Shown: positions 1 through 8,621, counted from the stretch's first letter. The stretch: 43,150 nt of DNA from Hyphomicrobiales bacterium (GCA_004144345.1 SEEL01000029.1:1-43150), one strand, 5' to 3'. A program made the numbers and translations. Notes: a model not told the origin generated them from the sequence alone.

Positions 1-235
1 TCCGCCATTGGCGGCACGGTGGACGGCAGGGACAGTTACCAGCCCTGTCGAGCGGATGCGTTAGGAGCCGGTAGGGCGGCGCATCTGAACCACCGCCGGA
101 CGTGGAGAGAGATTCCGGCGGATCATCGATCCTGAGGCAGGGCCGGTTGCAGCGGCGAGGCGCGAGCCTCACCTCCTGCGGACTACCCGCGTCGAGGCAA
201 AGCCCTCGCCGCTGCTCGCTCTTCGCAAGAAGGGC
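1..235. repeat. Dispersed ~235-bp repeat, copy 1
   Basis: This stretch is the reverse complement of 20099-20333, about 94% identical by eye with a few substitutions and one small indel. I see no believable gene in it; the reading frames across it are GC-rich by-products. It contains short self-complementary pieces such as CCGCCATTGGCGG near its outer edge. The remaining 73 bases up to the TetR gene end at 309 show nothing recognisable. A repeat at the very first base of the window would fit a contig broken at a repeat. Confidence 0.85.
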
Positions 236-308
236 CATGACTTCCCCCGCAACCGGAGGCTCACACCCGATGGACGATCAAGCACGCCCTGAGCGCAGGA
301 GCGACGTT

Positions 309-872
309 CTAGCCAAGCTCCGGCCGGATCAGCCGCTCGCTCAGCAGCCGCAGCGCCGGACCGAGTTCGGCCGGCGATTGCGCCTTGTGGCCGATGCCAA
401 AGCTCGCGGCGAGCAGCAGCTGGGTCAGGAGCCGCGGCCGCGCGGCGCCGGCCAGAGTGAGTTCGGCGTCGAGCGCGGCGGACAACTCCGCCTCGAGCTG
501 GCGGAATTGCGGGGCGGCGAGGCGGTCCTGTTCGCCATAGATTTCGGCGGCATGCGGCGAGCCCGCCAGCAGCGCCATCACCGCCTTGTGCTTGGCGACC
601 AGCGCCGCGCCGGTGCGCTGTACGATATCGCCCTCGCCCCGGAGCGCGGCGAGGAAGTCCTGCCGCCAGAGCGCCACCAGTTCGTCGACGATGGCGAGGA
701 ACACCGCCTGCTTGTCGGGGAAATAGGCATAGAGCGTCGGCTTGGCGATCCCGGCCTCGCGGGCGATCGCCTCCATGCTGGCGCCGCGCAGGCCATGCTT
801 GAGAAACAGCCGCCGGCCGGCTGCCAGTATCGTCTCGCGCTTGCCCGTATTCGCCTTCATCACAGCGTCCAT
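309..872 (-). CDS. TetR/AcrR-family transcriptional regulator
   Basis: Protein of 187 residues with the TetR helix-turn-helix at the N terminus (about residues 10-55): the pattern GASMEAIAREAGIAKPTLYAYF is split here as GASMEAIAREAG then IAKPTLYAYF, followed by the usual DKQAVFLAI helix. The C-terminal ligand domain is divergent, so the inducer cannot be predicted. I chose the ATG at 872 over a TTG at 908 because the longer form would run through the operator at 882-907; an ATG at 860 is also possible. It is divergent from the SDR reductase gene at 926, so it probably represses itself and that reductase. Confidence 0.88.
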   Translation of the reverse strand: MDAVMKANTGKRETILAAGRRLFLKHGLRGASMEAIAREAGIAKPTLYAYFPDKQAVFLAIVDELVALWRQDFLAALRGEGDIVQRTGAALVAKHKAVMALLAGSPHAAEIYGEQDRLAAPQFRQLEAELSAALDAELTLAGAARPRLLTQLLLAASFGIGHKAQSPAELGPALRLLSERLIRPELG

Positions 873-881
873 TGAACGGAG

Positions 882-907
882 TGAACGAGTAGCATATGGT
901 TCGTTCA
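882..907. promoter_or_regulatory. Putative TetR operator between divergent genes
   Basis: TGAACGA and TCGTTCA form a perfect inverted repeat with a 12-bp centre. It sits between the divergent TetR and reductase starts. A plausible sigma70 promoter for the reductase, TTGAAC at 872-877 and TATGGT at 895-900 with 17 bp between, is covered by it, as expected for repression. Confidence 0.65.
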
Positions 908-925
908 ATTGCTATGGAGGGTCGC

Positions 926-1948
926 ATGACCGACCGCGTTCTTGTGACCGGAATCTCCGGCTTTGTGGGCGGCCATGTCGCCCTCGAGCTGCTCAGGCAG
1001 GGCTTTGCGGTCCGCGGCTCGGTGCGCGATCCCGGCAAGGCTGAAAAAGTCCGGCAGGCGCTGGGCCGGGCCGGCGCCGATCTCGGCCGCCTCGATTTCG
1101 TGACGCTCGATCTCACCGCCGACAGCGGCTGGGACGCGGCGATGGACGGCGTGCGTTACCTCCAGCACACCGCCTCGCCCTTCGTCACCACCATGCCCGA
1201 CGACAGGATGGAGCTGATCCGCCCGGCGGTTGAGGGCACGCGCCGCGCCATTGCCGCCGCGCTCAGGGCCGGCGTCGAGCGAATCGTCCTCACCTCCTCG
1301 GTCGCCTCAATCTATTATGGCCACGACAAATCCCGGACCGCGCCGTTCACGGCCGCCGACTGGACCCAGCTCGGCGGTCCCAACGTCAACGCCTATTCCG
1401 AATCGAAGACCCGCGCCGAACAGGAAGCCTGGGCGCTGATGGAGGCGGCGGGCCGCCGCAACGACCTCGCCAGCATCAATCCGGGCTCGATTTTCGGGCC
1501 GCTGCTCGATGACGACCCGGGTACCTCGGTGGCGCTGGTGAAGCGCATTTTCGACGGCAGCCTGCCGGCCGCGGCGCGCATGGCCTTCGTTGTCGTCGAC
1601 GTGCGCGACGTCGCGGCCGCCCATGTGGCCGCCATGCTGTCGCCTGGCGCCGGCGGGCAGCGGTTCCCGATCGGCGATTGCACCATGACGCTGATGGAAA
1701 TGGCCGAGGTGCTGAAGCCGGCGCTGCCCGGGCATGCCGCAAAGATGCCGCGTTTCGAGGTGTCGGACTGGCTGGTGCGGATCGTCGCGGCCTTCGACAA
1801 GGAGATTGCCGCCAATGTCGGCGAGCTCGGCAGCCGCAAGAAAATCGACGGCAGCCCGGCCGTTGCGCTGCTCGGGCGGCCGCTGATCACGGCCGACGAG
1901 GCCCTCATCGCCGCCGCCCGCAGCCTTGTGGCACAGGGGCTCGTTTGA
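926..1948 (+). CDS. NAD(P)-dependent extended SDR reductase/epimerase (dihydroflavonol-4-reductase-like)
   Basis: Protein of 340 residues. The N terminus has the Rossmann motif TGISGFVG (about residues 7-14), and the catalytic Tyr-Lys pair is in YSESK (about residues 158-162), preceded by the serine-containing LTSSVAS strand. This arrangement and length fit extended SDRs of the DFR/aldehyde-reductase group, which reduce carbonyls with NADPH; the substrate is unknown. Start ATG at 926 has GGAGG at 916-920; an upstream in-frame ATG at 896 lies inside the operator and lacks a site. The gene is probably derepressed when the divergent TetR protein binds its ligand, which would suggest a detoxification role. 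Confidence 0.85.
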   Translation: MTDRVLVTGISGFVGGHVALELLRQGFAVRGSVRDPGKAEKVRQALGRAGADLGRLDFVTLDLTADSGWDAAMDGVRYLQHTASPFVTTMPDDRMELIRPAVEGTRRAIAAALRAGVERIVLTSSVASIYYGHDKSRTAPFTAADWTQLGGPNVNAYSESKTRAEQEAWALMEAAGRRNDLASINPGSIFGPLLDDDPGTSVALVKRIFDGSLPAAARMAFVVVDVRDVAAAHVAAMLSPGAGGQRFPIGDCTMTLMEMAEVLKPALPGHAAKMPRFEVSDWLVRIVAAFDKEIAANVGELGSRKKIDGSPAVALLGRPLITADEALIAAARSLVAQGLV

Positions 1949-2008
1949 GATGAAAAAGGGGCTAGGCGGCGCCAGTTCGATTGGCTATTAAGCGCGCACC
2001 GTGCGGAC

Positions 2009-2084
2009 GGGGCTGTAGCTCAGTTGGGAGAGCGTATCGTTCGCAATGATAAGGTCAGCGGTTCGATCCCGCTCAGCTCCACCA
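2009..2084 (+). tRNA. tRNA-Ala (anticodon CGC)
   Basis: A 76-nt cloverleaf can be folded by eye. The acceptor stem GGGGCTG pairs with CAGCTCC and contains the G3:U70 wobble that marks alanine tRNAs. The D arm is GCTC...GAGC. The anticodon stem TATCG/TGATA encloses TTCGCAA, giving anticodon CGC (2042-2044) for codon GCG. The T arm is AGCGG-TTCGATC-CCGCT. CCA is encoded at 2082-2084. No other tRNA is adjacent. Confidence 0.96.
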
Positions 2085-2112
2085 CGCACGGTCTTCCCTG
2101 AAGTAGCGAGAA

Positions 2113-2997
2113 TCAGCCCGGCTGGCCGCCGATAGTGGCGACGGCCCGGGAACCGGCGGTAATGCCGGCCTTGAGGCAGGCATCGAGCGGCAGGCCCTTG
2201 AGTTCGCTCGACAGGAACGCCGCGGCGAACGCATCGCCGGCCCCGGTCGTATCCACCACTTCGGTCAGCGGCGCCGGCATCGACAGTGTCACGCCCTTCC
2301 GACCGCCCACCGCCGCACCCGCCACGCCGCGCTTGACCACGACGCGATCGTAAAACCGGCCCAGCGTCTGCATCTGCAGATTCAGATCGACCGAACCCGT
2401 CAGCTCCAGCGCCTCGTCGAGATTGGCAAAGATCGTCCCCGATCCCTGCGTCCATTTGAGGAAGTTCTCGGCGCCGATTTCGCGCAGGAACCCCACCGAG
2501 GCCGGGTCGACCGCCGTGGCAATCTGGCGGGCCCGGGCTTCCTTCATCAGCGCCAGCACCGCATTGCGCGGGCCTTCGGTGAAGAACACATAGCCCGAGA
2601 CCAAAACGAGGCTGACGCCATCGAGCAGGCTGGGCGGCAAATCCTCGGCAGCAAGATTGAGATTGGCCCCGCGGTCGGTGAGGAAGCTCCGCTCCCCATC
2701 CCCATCGACAATCGAGATCAGCACGCCGGAAGGCGCCACGGGATCGGCGGCGAGGAAGGGCTCGATCCCGCGCTCACGAAAATAGGCGGCATTGGGCTCG
2801 ACATCGGCCGCGCCAACGCGTGCGACGAATTTCACCGGTGCGCCAAGCGAGGCCAGCCACGCCGCCTGGTTGGCGGCCGAGCCGCCCGGCCGCTGGCGGA
2901 TCTTCGCGCGGCGGTCCGAACCGCGCACCACCGGCCCTTCCGGGATCACGATAATGTCGGTGATCACATCGCCGATGACGAGGACCGCACCGTTCAT
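2113..2997 (-). CDS. psuK: Pseudouridine kinase (PfkB family)
   Basis: Protein of 294 residues with both PfkB signatures: GGSAANQA near residue 38 for substrate binding and DTTGAGDAF near residue 250, which holds the anion hole and catalytic Asp. Its start overlaps the stop of psuG by ATGA (2994-2997), so the two are translationally coupled. With the glycosidase upstream the assignment is pseudouridine kinase (pseudouridine + ATP to pseudouridine 5'-phosphate) rather than another PfkB sugar or nucleoside kinase. The family alone would not settle the substrate; the neighbour does. No nucleoside transporter is nearby. Confidence 0.85.
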   Translation of the reverse strand: MNGAVLVIGDVITDIIVIPEGPVVRGSDRRAKIRQRPGGSAANQAAWLASLGAPVKFVARVGAADVEPNAAYFRERGIEPFLAADPVAPSGVLISIVDGDGERSFLTDRGANLNLAAEDLPPSLLDGVSLVLVSGYVFFTEGPRNAVLALMKEARARQIATAVDPASVGFLREIGAENFLKWTQGSGTIFANLDEALELTGSVDLNLQMQTLGRFYDRVVVKRGVAGAAVGGRKGVTLSMPAPLTEVVDTTGAGDAFAAAFLSSELKGLPLDACLKAGITAGSRAVATIGGQPG

Positions 2998-3917
2998 CGG
3001 TGCAGCGCCGCGAGGGCCACGGCGATCTGCGCGGCGACCTTCGCATTGTTCTCGACCAGCGCAATGTTCGACACGAGGCTCTTGCCGCCCGTCAGCTCGA
3101 AGATGCGCTTGAGGAGGAACGGCGTCGTCGCCTTGCCGGCGATGCCTTCGCGGTCGGCGTCGATCAGCGCCTGCTCGATATTGGCGGCAATGAAATCTGC
3201 CTCCAGCGCATCGGCTTCGGGGATCGGGTTGCCGATCAAGACGCCGCCCATGCCGAGCGAAAACTGCGTCTCGAGCAGCGCCGCGACTTCGGCGGGTGTG
3301 TCGAGCCGGTGGTCGGCCTTGAGCCCCGACGAGCGGGTCCAGAAGGCCGGGAAATACTCGGTGCCGAAGCCGATCACCGGCACGCCCTTGGTCTCGAGCA
3401 CTTCGAGGGTCTTGGGGATATCGAGGATCGCCTTGGCCCCGGCGCAGACCACGGCGACAGGCGTGCGGCCCAGTTCCTCGAGGTCGGCGGAAATGTCGAA
3501 GCTCAGTTCGGCGCCACGATGCACGCCGCCAATGCCGCCGGTGGCAAAGAGCTGGATGCCGGCGAGTTCGGCCGCCTGCATGGTCGTCGCGACGGTCGTG
3601 CCGGCCACGGCCTTGCTGTTGAGCAGCGCGGCGACGTCGCGGCGCGATGCCTTCGCCGCCTTGGCGCCGGTCTCGGCAAGCTTTTGCAGATCGTCCGCCG
3701 TCAGCCCGACGCGGAAACTGCCATCCATGATCGCGATGGTCGCCGGAACGGCGCCTGCTTCGCGCACGATGGCTTCCACCCGGCCCGCCATGTCGAGGTT
3801 CTGCGGGAAGGGCATGCCATGCGTGATGATCGTCGATTCGAGCGCCACCACTGCGGCGCCCTCATTGAGCGCATCGGCGACTTCGGGGCTGATTTCGACA
3901 AAGGGGGGCGTGGGCAC
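2994..3917 (-). CDS. psuG: Pseudouridine-5'-phosphate glycosidase
   Basis: Cleaves pseudouridine 5'-phosphate to uracil and ribose 5-phosphate. The product is 307 residues, close to the E. coli enzyme, and shows the family blocks VALESTIITHGMP near the N terminus, GTTVATTMQAAELAGI, FATGGIGGVHRG, VVCAGAKAILDIPKTLE, and GTEYFPAFW. I placed the start at GTG 3917; a TTG at 3923 in the same frame is an alternative. The open frame extends further upstream to 4094, but that part lies across and beyond the promoter at 3960-3988 and has no family similarity. psuG and psuK form one minus-strand operon that ends next to the tRNA-Ala gene. Confidence 0.9.
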   Translation of the reverse strand: MPTPPFVEISPEVADALNEGAAVVALESTIITHGMPFPQNLDMAGRVEAIVREAGAVPATIAIMDGSFRVGLTADDLQKLAETGAKAAKASRRDVAALLNSKAVAGTTVATTMQAAELAGIQLFATGGIGGVHRGAELSFDISADLEELGRTPVAVVCAGAKAILDIPKTLEVLETKGVPVIGFGTEYFPAFWTRSSGLKADHRLDTPAEVAALLETQFSLGMGGVLIGNPIPEADALEADFIAANIEQALIDADREGIAGKATTPFLLKRIFELTGGKSLVSNIALVENNAKVAAQIAVALAALHR

Positions 3918-3959
3918 TTGCAACCGGGCTTTTGACCGGGGCCTTGCCCCGTTGCGACC

Positions 3960-3988
3960 CTTAGAGTGCCCCTGTCCGAAAGCGTCAA
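3960..3988 (-). promoter_or_regulatory. Putative sigma70 promoter of psuGK
   Basis: On the minus strand TTGACG (3983-3988) is followed after 17 bp by TCTAAG (3960-3965). Transcription would begin near 3953, about 36 nt before the psuG GTG start. Confidence 0.55.
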
Positions 3989-4092
3989 GTGGCCGCGCAA
4001 AACATCGGCGCAAACTCTTGTGGCGCGGGGGTTTTGGCACTAGGGTCCGGCCAATTACGAGGCGCGTTTTCGAGGACACTCCGCTGCGCAAC

Positions 4093-4236
4093 ATGGCCTA
4101 TGGCCCGGAACGACCTCCGGACCCCCTGGCGCTCCTCAGCGCCGAGATCGCTGCCCTCGCGTTCCCCGGCGAATTGCTTCGCCGCTTGGCCGGAATGGCC
4201 CCGTACCCCGATCCAAATCAAGCCGCCGCAGGATGA
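4093..4236 (+). CDS. Possible small protein upstream of potF
   Basis: A 47-codon frame beginning MAYGPERPPDPLALLSAEI and containing AALAFPGELLRRLAGMAP, with a strong G/C bias at third positions and an amphipathic look. It fills much of the 390-bp gap between psuG and potF, reads in the potF direction and ends 74 bp before the potF start. No good Shine-Dalgarno is placed correctly (GAGGA lies about 14 nt upstream), and I recognise no family. It may be a genuine small gene or chance. The rest of the gap (3989-4092) holds nothing else I can identify. Confidence 0.3.
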   Translation: MAYGPERPPDPLALLSAEIAALAFPGELLRRLAGMAPYPDPNQAAAG

Positions 4237-4310
4237 CATCCGTGGCGGTTCAGCTTTTCCAGAATGCCCGTAATCAAGCGGGTACGCCCCCGATGACAAG
4301 GAGACGCATC

Positions 4311-5402
4311 GTGCAAAAATCGCTCGCCCTCTCGCTTGGCGCGCTGCTGCTGAGCAGCACCGCCCTGTTCGCGCAGGAGGAGCCGGTCCTCAACGTCTAT
4401 AACTGGTCGGACTATATCGCCGAGGACACGATCCCGAAGTTCGAGGCTGAGACCGGCATCAAGGTCAATTACGACGTGTTCGACAGCAATGAGCTGGTCG
4501 AGGCCAAGCTCCTCGCTGGCAGCTCGGGCTACGACATCGTCGTGCCGTCGGGCTTCTTCGTCGAGCGCCAGGTGGCGGCGGGCCTGTTCAGGGAGCTCGA
4601 CAAGTCGAAGCTGCCGAACCTCGCCAACATGGATCCCGACGTGATGGCGGCCACGACCGCCCATGATCCGGACAACAAATTCGCCATCGACTACATGTGG
4701 GGCACCACTGCCATCGGCTACAACCCGGCCAAGCTCGCCGAGCGGCTGGGCGATATGCCGATCGACAGCTGGGACCTCGTGTTCAAACCCGAAGTGGTCA
4801 GCAAGCTTGCCGATTGCGGCGTCAACATTCTCGACGCACCGGCCGAAGTGATGGCCTCGGCGCTCAACTATCTGGGCCTTGATCCGAACTCGGAAAGCCC
4901 GGACGACCTCAAGAAGGCCGAAGAGCTGATGATGTCGATCCGCCCGAGCGTGCGCACGTTCAACTCGGGGCAGTACATCGACGACCTCGGCAATGGCGAA
5001 ATCTGCCTCACCATCGGCTATTCGGGCGACGTGTTCATCGCCCAGGCCGCTGCGGCCGATGCCAATGCCGGCGTTGAAGTCGGCTACGTCATCCCGAAGG
5101 AAGGCGCGCTCAAGTGGTTCGACCTGTTCGCCATCCCGGCCGATGCCCCGCATCCCGAGAACGCGCTCAAGTTCATCGACTTCATGATGCGTCCGGACAT
5201 TGCCGCGGCCAACACGAACTATGTGTACTACGCTTCGGGCAACAAGGCGGCGCTTGAGTTCATCGACGATGCGGTCAAGAACGATCCGGCGATCTATCCG
5301 CCGGCCGACGTGTCGGCCAAGCTGTTCAACCTCAAGGCTCACACGCCCGACTATGACGAGCTGCTGACCGAGACCTGGCAGCGCATCAAGGCGGGTTCGT
5401 AA
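4311..5402 (+). CDS. potF: Periplasmic putrescine/polyamine-binding protein
   Basis: Substrate-binding protein of a polyamine ABC importer. The 363-residue product has a signal peptide (hydrophobic run about residues 4-20, cleavage after LFA in SSTALFAQEE), then NVYNWSDYIAEDTIPKFE, DYMWGTTAIGYN and GEICLTIGYSGD, all typical of PotF/PotD. GTG at 4311 is preferred because AAGGAG at 4298-4303 lies 7 nt before it; in-frame ATGs at 4233 and 4293 would lengthen the signal peptide unusually. It heads the potFGHI operon. Putrescine is the likely ligand by operon order, but related polyamines cannot be excluded. Confidence 0.92.
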   Translation: MQKSLALSLGALLLSSTALFAQEEPVLNVYNWSDYIAEDTIPKFEAETGIKVNYDVFDSNELVEAKLLAGSSGYDIVVPSGFFVERQVAAGLFRELDKSKLPNLANMDPDVMAATTAHDPDNKFAIDYMWGTTAIGYNPAKLAERLGDMPIDSWDLVFKPEVVSKLADCGVNILDAPAEVMASALNYLGLDPNSESPDDLKKAEELMMSIRPSVRTFNSGQYIDDLGNGEICLTIGYSGDVFIAQAAAADANAGVEVGYVIPKEGALKWFDLFAIPADAPHPENALKFIDFMMRPDIAAANTNYVYYASGNKAALEFIDDAVKNDPAIYPPADVSAKLFNLKAHTPDYDELLTETWQRIKAGS

Positions 5403-5460
5403 CAACCTGACTCCGGGACGGGGCTCCGGCTCCGTCCCTCACTATCCAGGGGCTCTCCTC

Positions 5461-6621
5461 ATGGCCAAGAAACCACTGCTCGCCGCCGATACGCGCCCCT
5501 GGCGCGATTCCGCCGCCAAGCCGTTCGTGCGCATCCGCAACGTCACCAAGAAGTTCGGTGACATCGCCGCGGTCGCCGATGTGTCGCTCGACATCTACAA
5601 AGGCGAGCTGTTCTGCCTGCTGGGTGGATCGGGCTCGGGCAAGTCGACACTGCTGCGCATGCTGGCCGGCTTCGAGCAGCCGACGTCGGGCCGCATCGAG
5701 ATCGACGGGCAGGACATGTCCGACGTGCCGCCCTACAACCGGCCCGTCAACATGATGTTCCAGTCCTATGCGCTGTTCCCGCATATGAGTGTCGCCCAGA
5801 ATATCGCCTATGGCCTCAAGCGCGACGGCATGCCCAAGGCGCAGATCGACCAGCGCGTCGCCGAATTGCTGCAACTGGTCAAGCTCACCGGCTATGAGAG
5901 CCGCAAGCCGCACCAGCTCTCGGGTGGTCAACGGCAGCGCGTGGCGCTGGCTCGCGCCCTCGCCAAGCGGCCCAAGCTGCTGCTGCTCGATGAGCCGCTC
6001 GGCGCGCTCGACAAGAAGCTGCGCGAGGAAACCCAGTTCGAGCTGGTGAAGATCCAGGAGACGCTCGGCGTCACCTTCATCGTGGTGACCCACGACCAGG
6101 AAGAGGCAATGAGCCTCGCCACCCGTATCGGCGTGATGAACCAGGGCGAGATCGTCATGGTCGGCGAGCCGACCGAGATCTACGAATTCCCCAATTCGCG
6201 TTTCGTTGCCAATTTCATCGGCTCGGCCAACATGGTGGAAGGCGTCGTCACCGAGGATGAGCCCGACCATGTGCGCATCCGCTCCGATGAAATGGGCACC
6301 GACATCTATGTCGACCACGGCGTCGACTGTTCGCCCGAGCAGATTTTGTGGTGGGCCATCCGTCCTGAAAAGATCGTGCTGACCCGCGACAAGCCGGCGC
6401 CACAGCCCGGCACGCCGGCCGATGCCAATATCGTCAAAGGCTATGTCGAGGACATCGCCTATCTCGGCGACATGACCGTCTATCAGGTCAGGCTCGACAA
6501 TGGCCGCTACATCCGGGTCACTAAGACGAACGCGTTGCGCGGCGATCCTGACGCCATCTCGTGGGACGAAACCGTGTGGGCCAGTTGGGCTGGCTCGTCG
6601 GGTTCGGTGCTAACCAATTGA
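5461..6621 (+). CDS. potG: Polyamine ABC transporter ATP-binding protein
   Basis: ATPase that energises the PotFGHI importer at the inner face of the membrane. In 386 residues it has Walker A GGSGSGKST at about 55-63, the Q-loop in FQSYALFPHM, signature LSGGQRQRVALARAL around 153, Walker B LLLLDEPLGALD around 172, the H-loop in VVTHDQEEA, and a C-terminal TOBE-type domain with a VEDIAYLGDMTVYQV strand set. Length and domain order match PotG. The stop overlaps the probable TTG start of potH. Confidence 0.93.
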   Translation: MAKKPLLAADTRPWRDSAAKPFVRIRNVTKKFGDIAAVADVSLDIYKGELFCLLGGSGSGKSTLLRMLAGFEQPTSGRIEIDGQDMSDVPPYNRPVNMMFQSYALFPHMSVAQNIAYGLKRDGMPKAQIDQRVAELLQLVKLTGYESRKPHQLSGGQRQRVALARALAKRPKLLLLDEPLGALDKKLREETQFELVKIQETLGVTFIVVTHDQEEAMSLATRIGVMNQGEIVMVGEPTEIYEFPNSRFVANFIGSANMVEGVVTEDEPDHVRIRSDEMGTDIYVDHGVDCSPEQILWWAIRPEKIVLTRDKPAPQPGTPADANIVKGYVEDIAYLGDMTVYQVRLDNGRYIRVTKTNALRGDPDAISWDETVWASWAGSSGSVLTN

Positions 6622-7745
6622 GCAGCTTCGACGCCGCCCCGCCGCGCCGGCCGCAACCCTGGACGTGGGTGAGCGGCGCCCTGGCTGCTGCCGGCATTTC
6701 CGGCCGAGCGCTGGTCATCGCGGCGCCAGCCGCGTGGATGACGCTGTTCTTCCTCGTGCCGCTGGCCGTGGTGTTCGGCATCTCGCTGTCGGTCAAGCAG
6801 TTTGGCCAGCCGCCCTTCACCGATCTGCTGACCACCGACAGCGGCACCGTGCAGCTGACGCTGCATCTGTCCAACTACCTAAAGCTGATCGAAGGCTCGA
6901 CGCTGGGTCCGAATTTCTGGACGCAGATCATCGTCTTCCTGCTGGTCGGTTTCGTCGCCTTCCGGATCGGCCGGGCGGTCGCCAAACATGTCGAGCCGGT
7001 GGCGCTGTGGGCCATCCATGCTGTCGCCATCGTCGCCATCGTGCTGCTGATCGCAACGCTCTATACGACTGAGTTCAACGTCTATCTCACGGCCTTCCTG
7101 AGCTCGATCCGGTTCGCCGCGATCTCGACGCTGTTCGCGGTGCTGATCGGCTATCCCATGGCCTATGCAATCGCGCGGGCACCGGACCGCTGGCGCAACA
7201 TCCTTTTGATGCTGGTCATCCTGCCGTTCTGGACCTCGTTCCTGCTGCGCGTCTATGCGCTGAGCGGCTTCATGCGCGGCGAGGGCGTCATCAACCAACT
7301 GCTGGGCACCGTCGGCATTCCGCCGCTGGTAATGCTGCAGACCGATTTCGCCGTCTATGTCGGCATCGTCTATTCCTACCTGCCGTTCTTCGTGCTGCCG
7401 CTCTACACCAACCTCGTGAAACTCGACCCGTCACTGCTCGAGGCGTCCGCCGATCTCGGGGCGCGGCCATTCCGCACGTTCCTGTCCGTCACGCTGCCGC
7501 TTTCGATGTCCGGCGTCATCGCCGGTGCCATGCTGGTGTTCATCCCGGCAATTGGCGAGTTCGTGATCCCGTCGCTGCTGGGCGGCCCGGGTACGCAGAT
7601 GATCGGCCGCATCCTGTGGGATGAGTTCTTCGCCAAGACCAACTGGCCCCGTGCGGCGGCGCTGGCTGTGACCTTGCTGGTGATCGTCGTCATCCCCTTC
7701 ATGCTGATGCAACGGGCGCAAGACGCCGTGGTCGCGGGGAGGTAG
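6618..7745 (+). CDS. potH: Polyamine ABC transporter permease PotH with enlarged N-terminal region
   Basis: Inner-membrane permease of the polyamine importer. The permease core follows PotH closely, including SSIRFAAISTLFAVLIGYP, FAVYVGIVYSYLPFFVLPLY, the coupling-helix EAA motif EASADLGARPFRTFLSVTLP and GEFVIPSLLGG. I place the start at TTG 6618, overlapping the potG stop as TTGA; a GTG at 6561 would overlap potG by 61 bp. The product is then 375 residues, about 60 more than E. coli PotH. The excess is an insert with two hydrophobic segments (about residues 97-150) between the first transmembrane segment and the core. Confidence 0.88.
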   Translation: MSSFDAAPPRRPQPWTWVSGALAAAGISGRALVIAAPAAWMTLFFLVPLAVVFGISLSVKQFGQPPFTDLLTTDSGTVQLTLHLSNYLKLIEGSTLGPNFWTQIIVFLLVGFVAFRIGRAVAKHVEPVALWAIHAVAIVAIVLLIATLYTTEFNVYLTAFLSSIRFAAISTLFAVLIGYPMAYAIARAPDRWRNILLMLVILPFWTSFLLRVYALSGFMRGEGVINQLLGTVGIPPLVMLQTDFAVYVGIVYSYLPFFVLPLYTNLVKLDPSLLEASADLGARPFRTFLSVTLPLSMSGVIAGAMLVFIPAIGEFVIPSLLGGPGTQMIGRILWDEFFAKTNWPRAAALAVTLLVIVVIPFMLMQRAQDAVVAGR

Positions 7746-7747
7746 AG

Positions 7748-8554
7748 ATGCGCCGTTCGATCTTCCTGCCGGTTGCTGCGACGCTGGGGTTTCTGTTCCT
7801 CTATGCGCCGATCATTTCGCTGGTTGTGTTCTCATTCAATGCGAACCGCCTGGTGACGGTGTGGTCCGGGTTCTCGACGCAGAGCTACGTCAATCTGTGG
7901 AACGATCCGCAATTGTTGCCGGCCACATGGCTCAGCCTCCAGATCGCGGCCGTGTCGGCCACGATCGCGCTGGTCCTCGGCACGCTCTGTGCCTATGCGC
8001 TCGTCCGCTTCCGCCGCTTCCGCGGCAGGACCGTGCTGCGGGCTACCGTGTCCGCGTCGCTGGTCATGCCCGACGTCATCACCGGCCTCGCATTGCTGCT
8101 GTTGTTCGTCGGCATGCAGTCGCTCATCGGCTGGCCCGCCGGGCGTGGTGTGATGACCATCATCATCGCGCATTCGACTTTCTGCACGGCCTATATCGCC
8201 GTCGTGGTGCAGAGCCGCCTGATCGATCTCGACCTCAGCCTTGAGGAAGCAGCGATGGACCTGGGTGCCACGCCCGTGCGTGTCTTCTTCGACGTTACGC
8301 TGCCGATCATCGCCCCGGCGCTGATCTCGGGCTGGCTGCTGGCCTTCACCCTGTCGCTCGACGATCTCGTGATTGCGAGTTTCGTGTCCGGCCCGGGTTC
8401 ATCGACGCTGCCGATGGTGATCTTCTCCAAGATCCGACTTGGTGTCGCCCCCGAGGTCAACGCCCTCGCCACCATCATCATCGGCTTTGTGGCCACCGGC
8501 GTGCTTATCACGACGCTGCTGCAACTGAGGCGTCCGCGCCCCGCCAAGAACTAG
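7748..8554 (+). CDS. potI: Polyamine ABC transporter permease PotI
   Basis: Second permease subunit, 268 residues, predicted six transmembrane segments. It starts two bases after the potH stop with GGAGG just before it. Recognisable blocks are FLYAPIISLVVFSFNANRL at the N terminus, the EAA loop EEAAMDLGATPVRVFFDVTLP around residue 165, and LDDLVIASFVSGPGSSTLP, characteristic of PotI. It is the last gene of potFGHI; the following 119 bp contain the operators of the next operon. Confidence 0.92.
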   Translation: MRRSIFLPVAATLGFLFLYAPIISLVVFSFNANRLVTVWSGFSTQSYVNLWNDPQLLPATWLSLQIAAVSATIALVLGTLCAYALVRFRRFRGRTVLRATVSASLVMPDVITGLALLLLFVGMQSLIGWPAGRGVMTIIIAHSTFCTAYIAVVVQSRLIDLDLSLEEAAMDLGATPVRVFFDVTLPIIAPALISGWLLAFTLSLDDLVIASFVSGPGSSTLPMVIFSKIRLGVAPEVNALATIIIGFVATGVLITTLLQLRRPRPAKN

Positions 8555-8621
8555 GCTGTTTCCCCCTGCCGCCGTCGCATAGCAACCGGCCGCCGGGGGC
8601 TGGCGCTTGCCCTCTTGCCAT

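Noticed and set aside
102-875. 257-codon plus-strand frame over the first TetR gene and the repeat
   Set aside because: No start signal, no family pattern, and it is antisense to a clear TetR protein and crosses a dispersed repeat.
3000-4236. Long plus-strand frames across psuG
   Set aside because: psuG is unmistakable on the minus strand. Only the short end of one frame (4093-4236), beyond psuG, was kept as a doubtful small gene.
3918-4310. Riboswitch or attenuator before potF
   Set aside because: I looked for stable paired stems with a terminator T-run and found only short GC hairpins without one.
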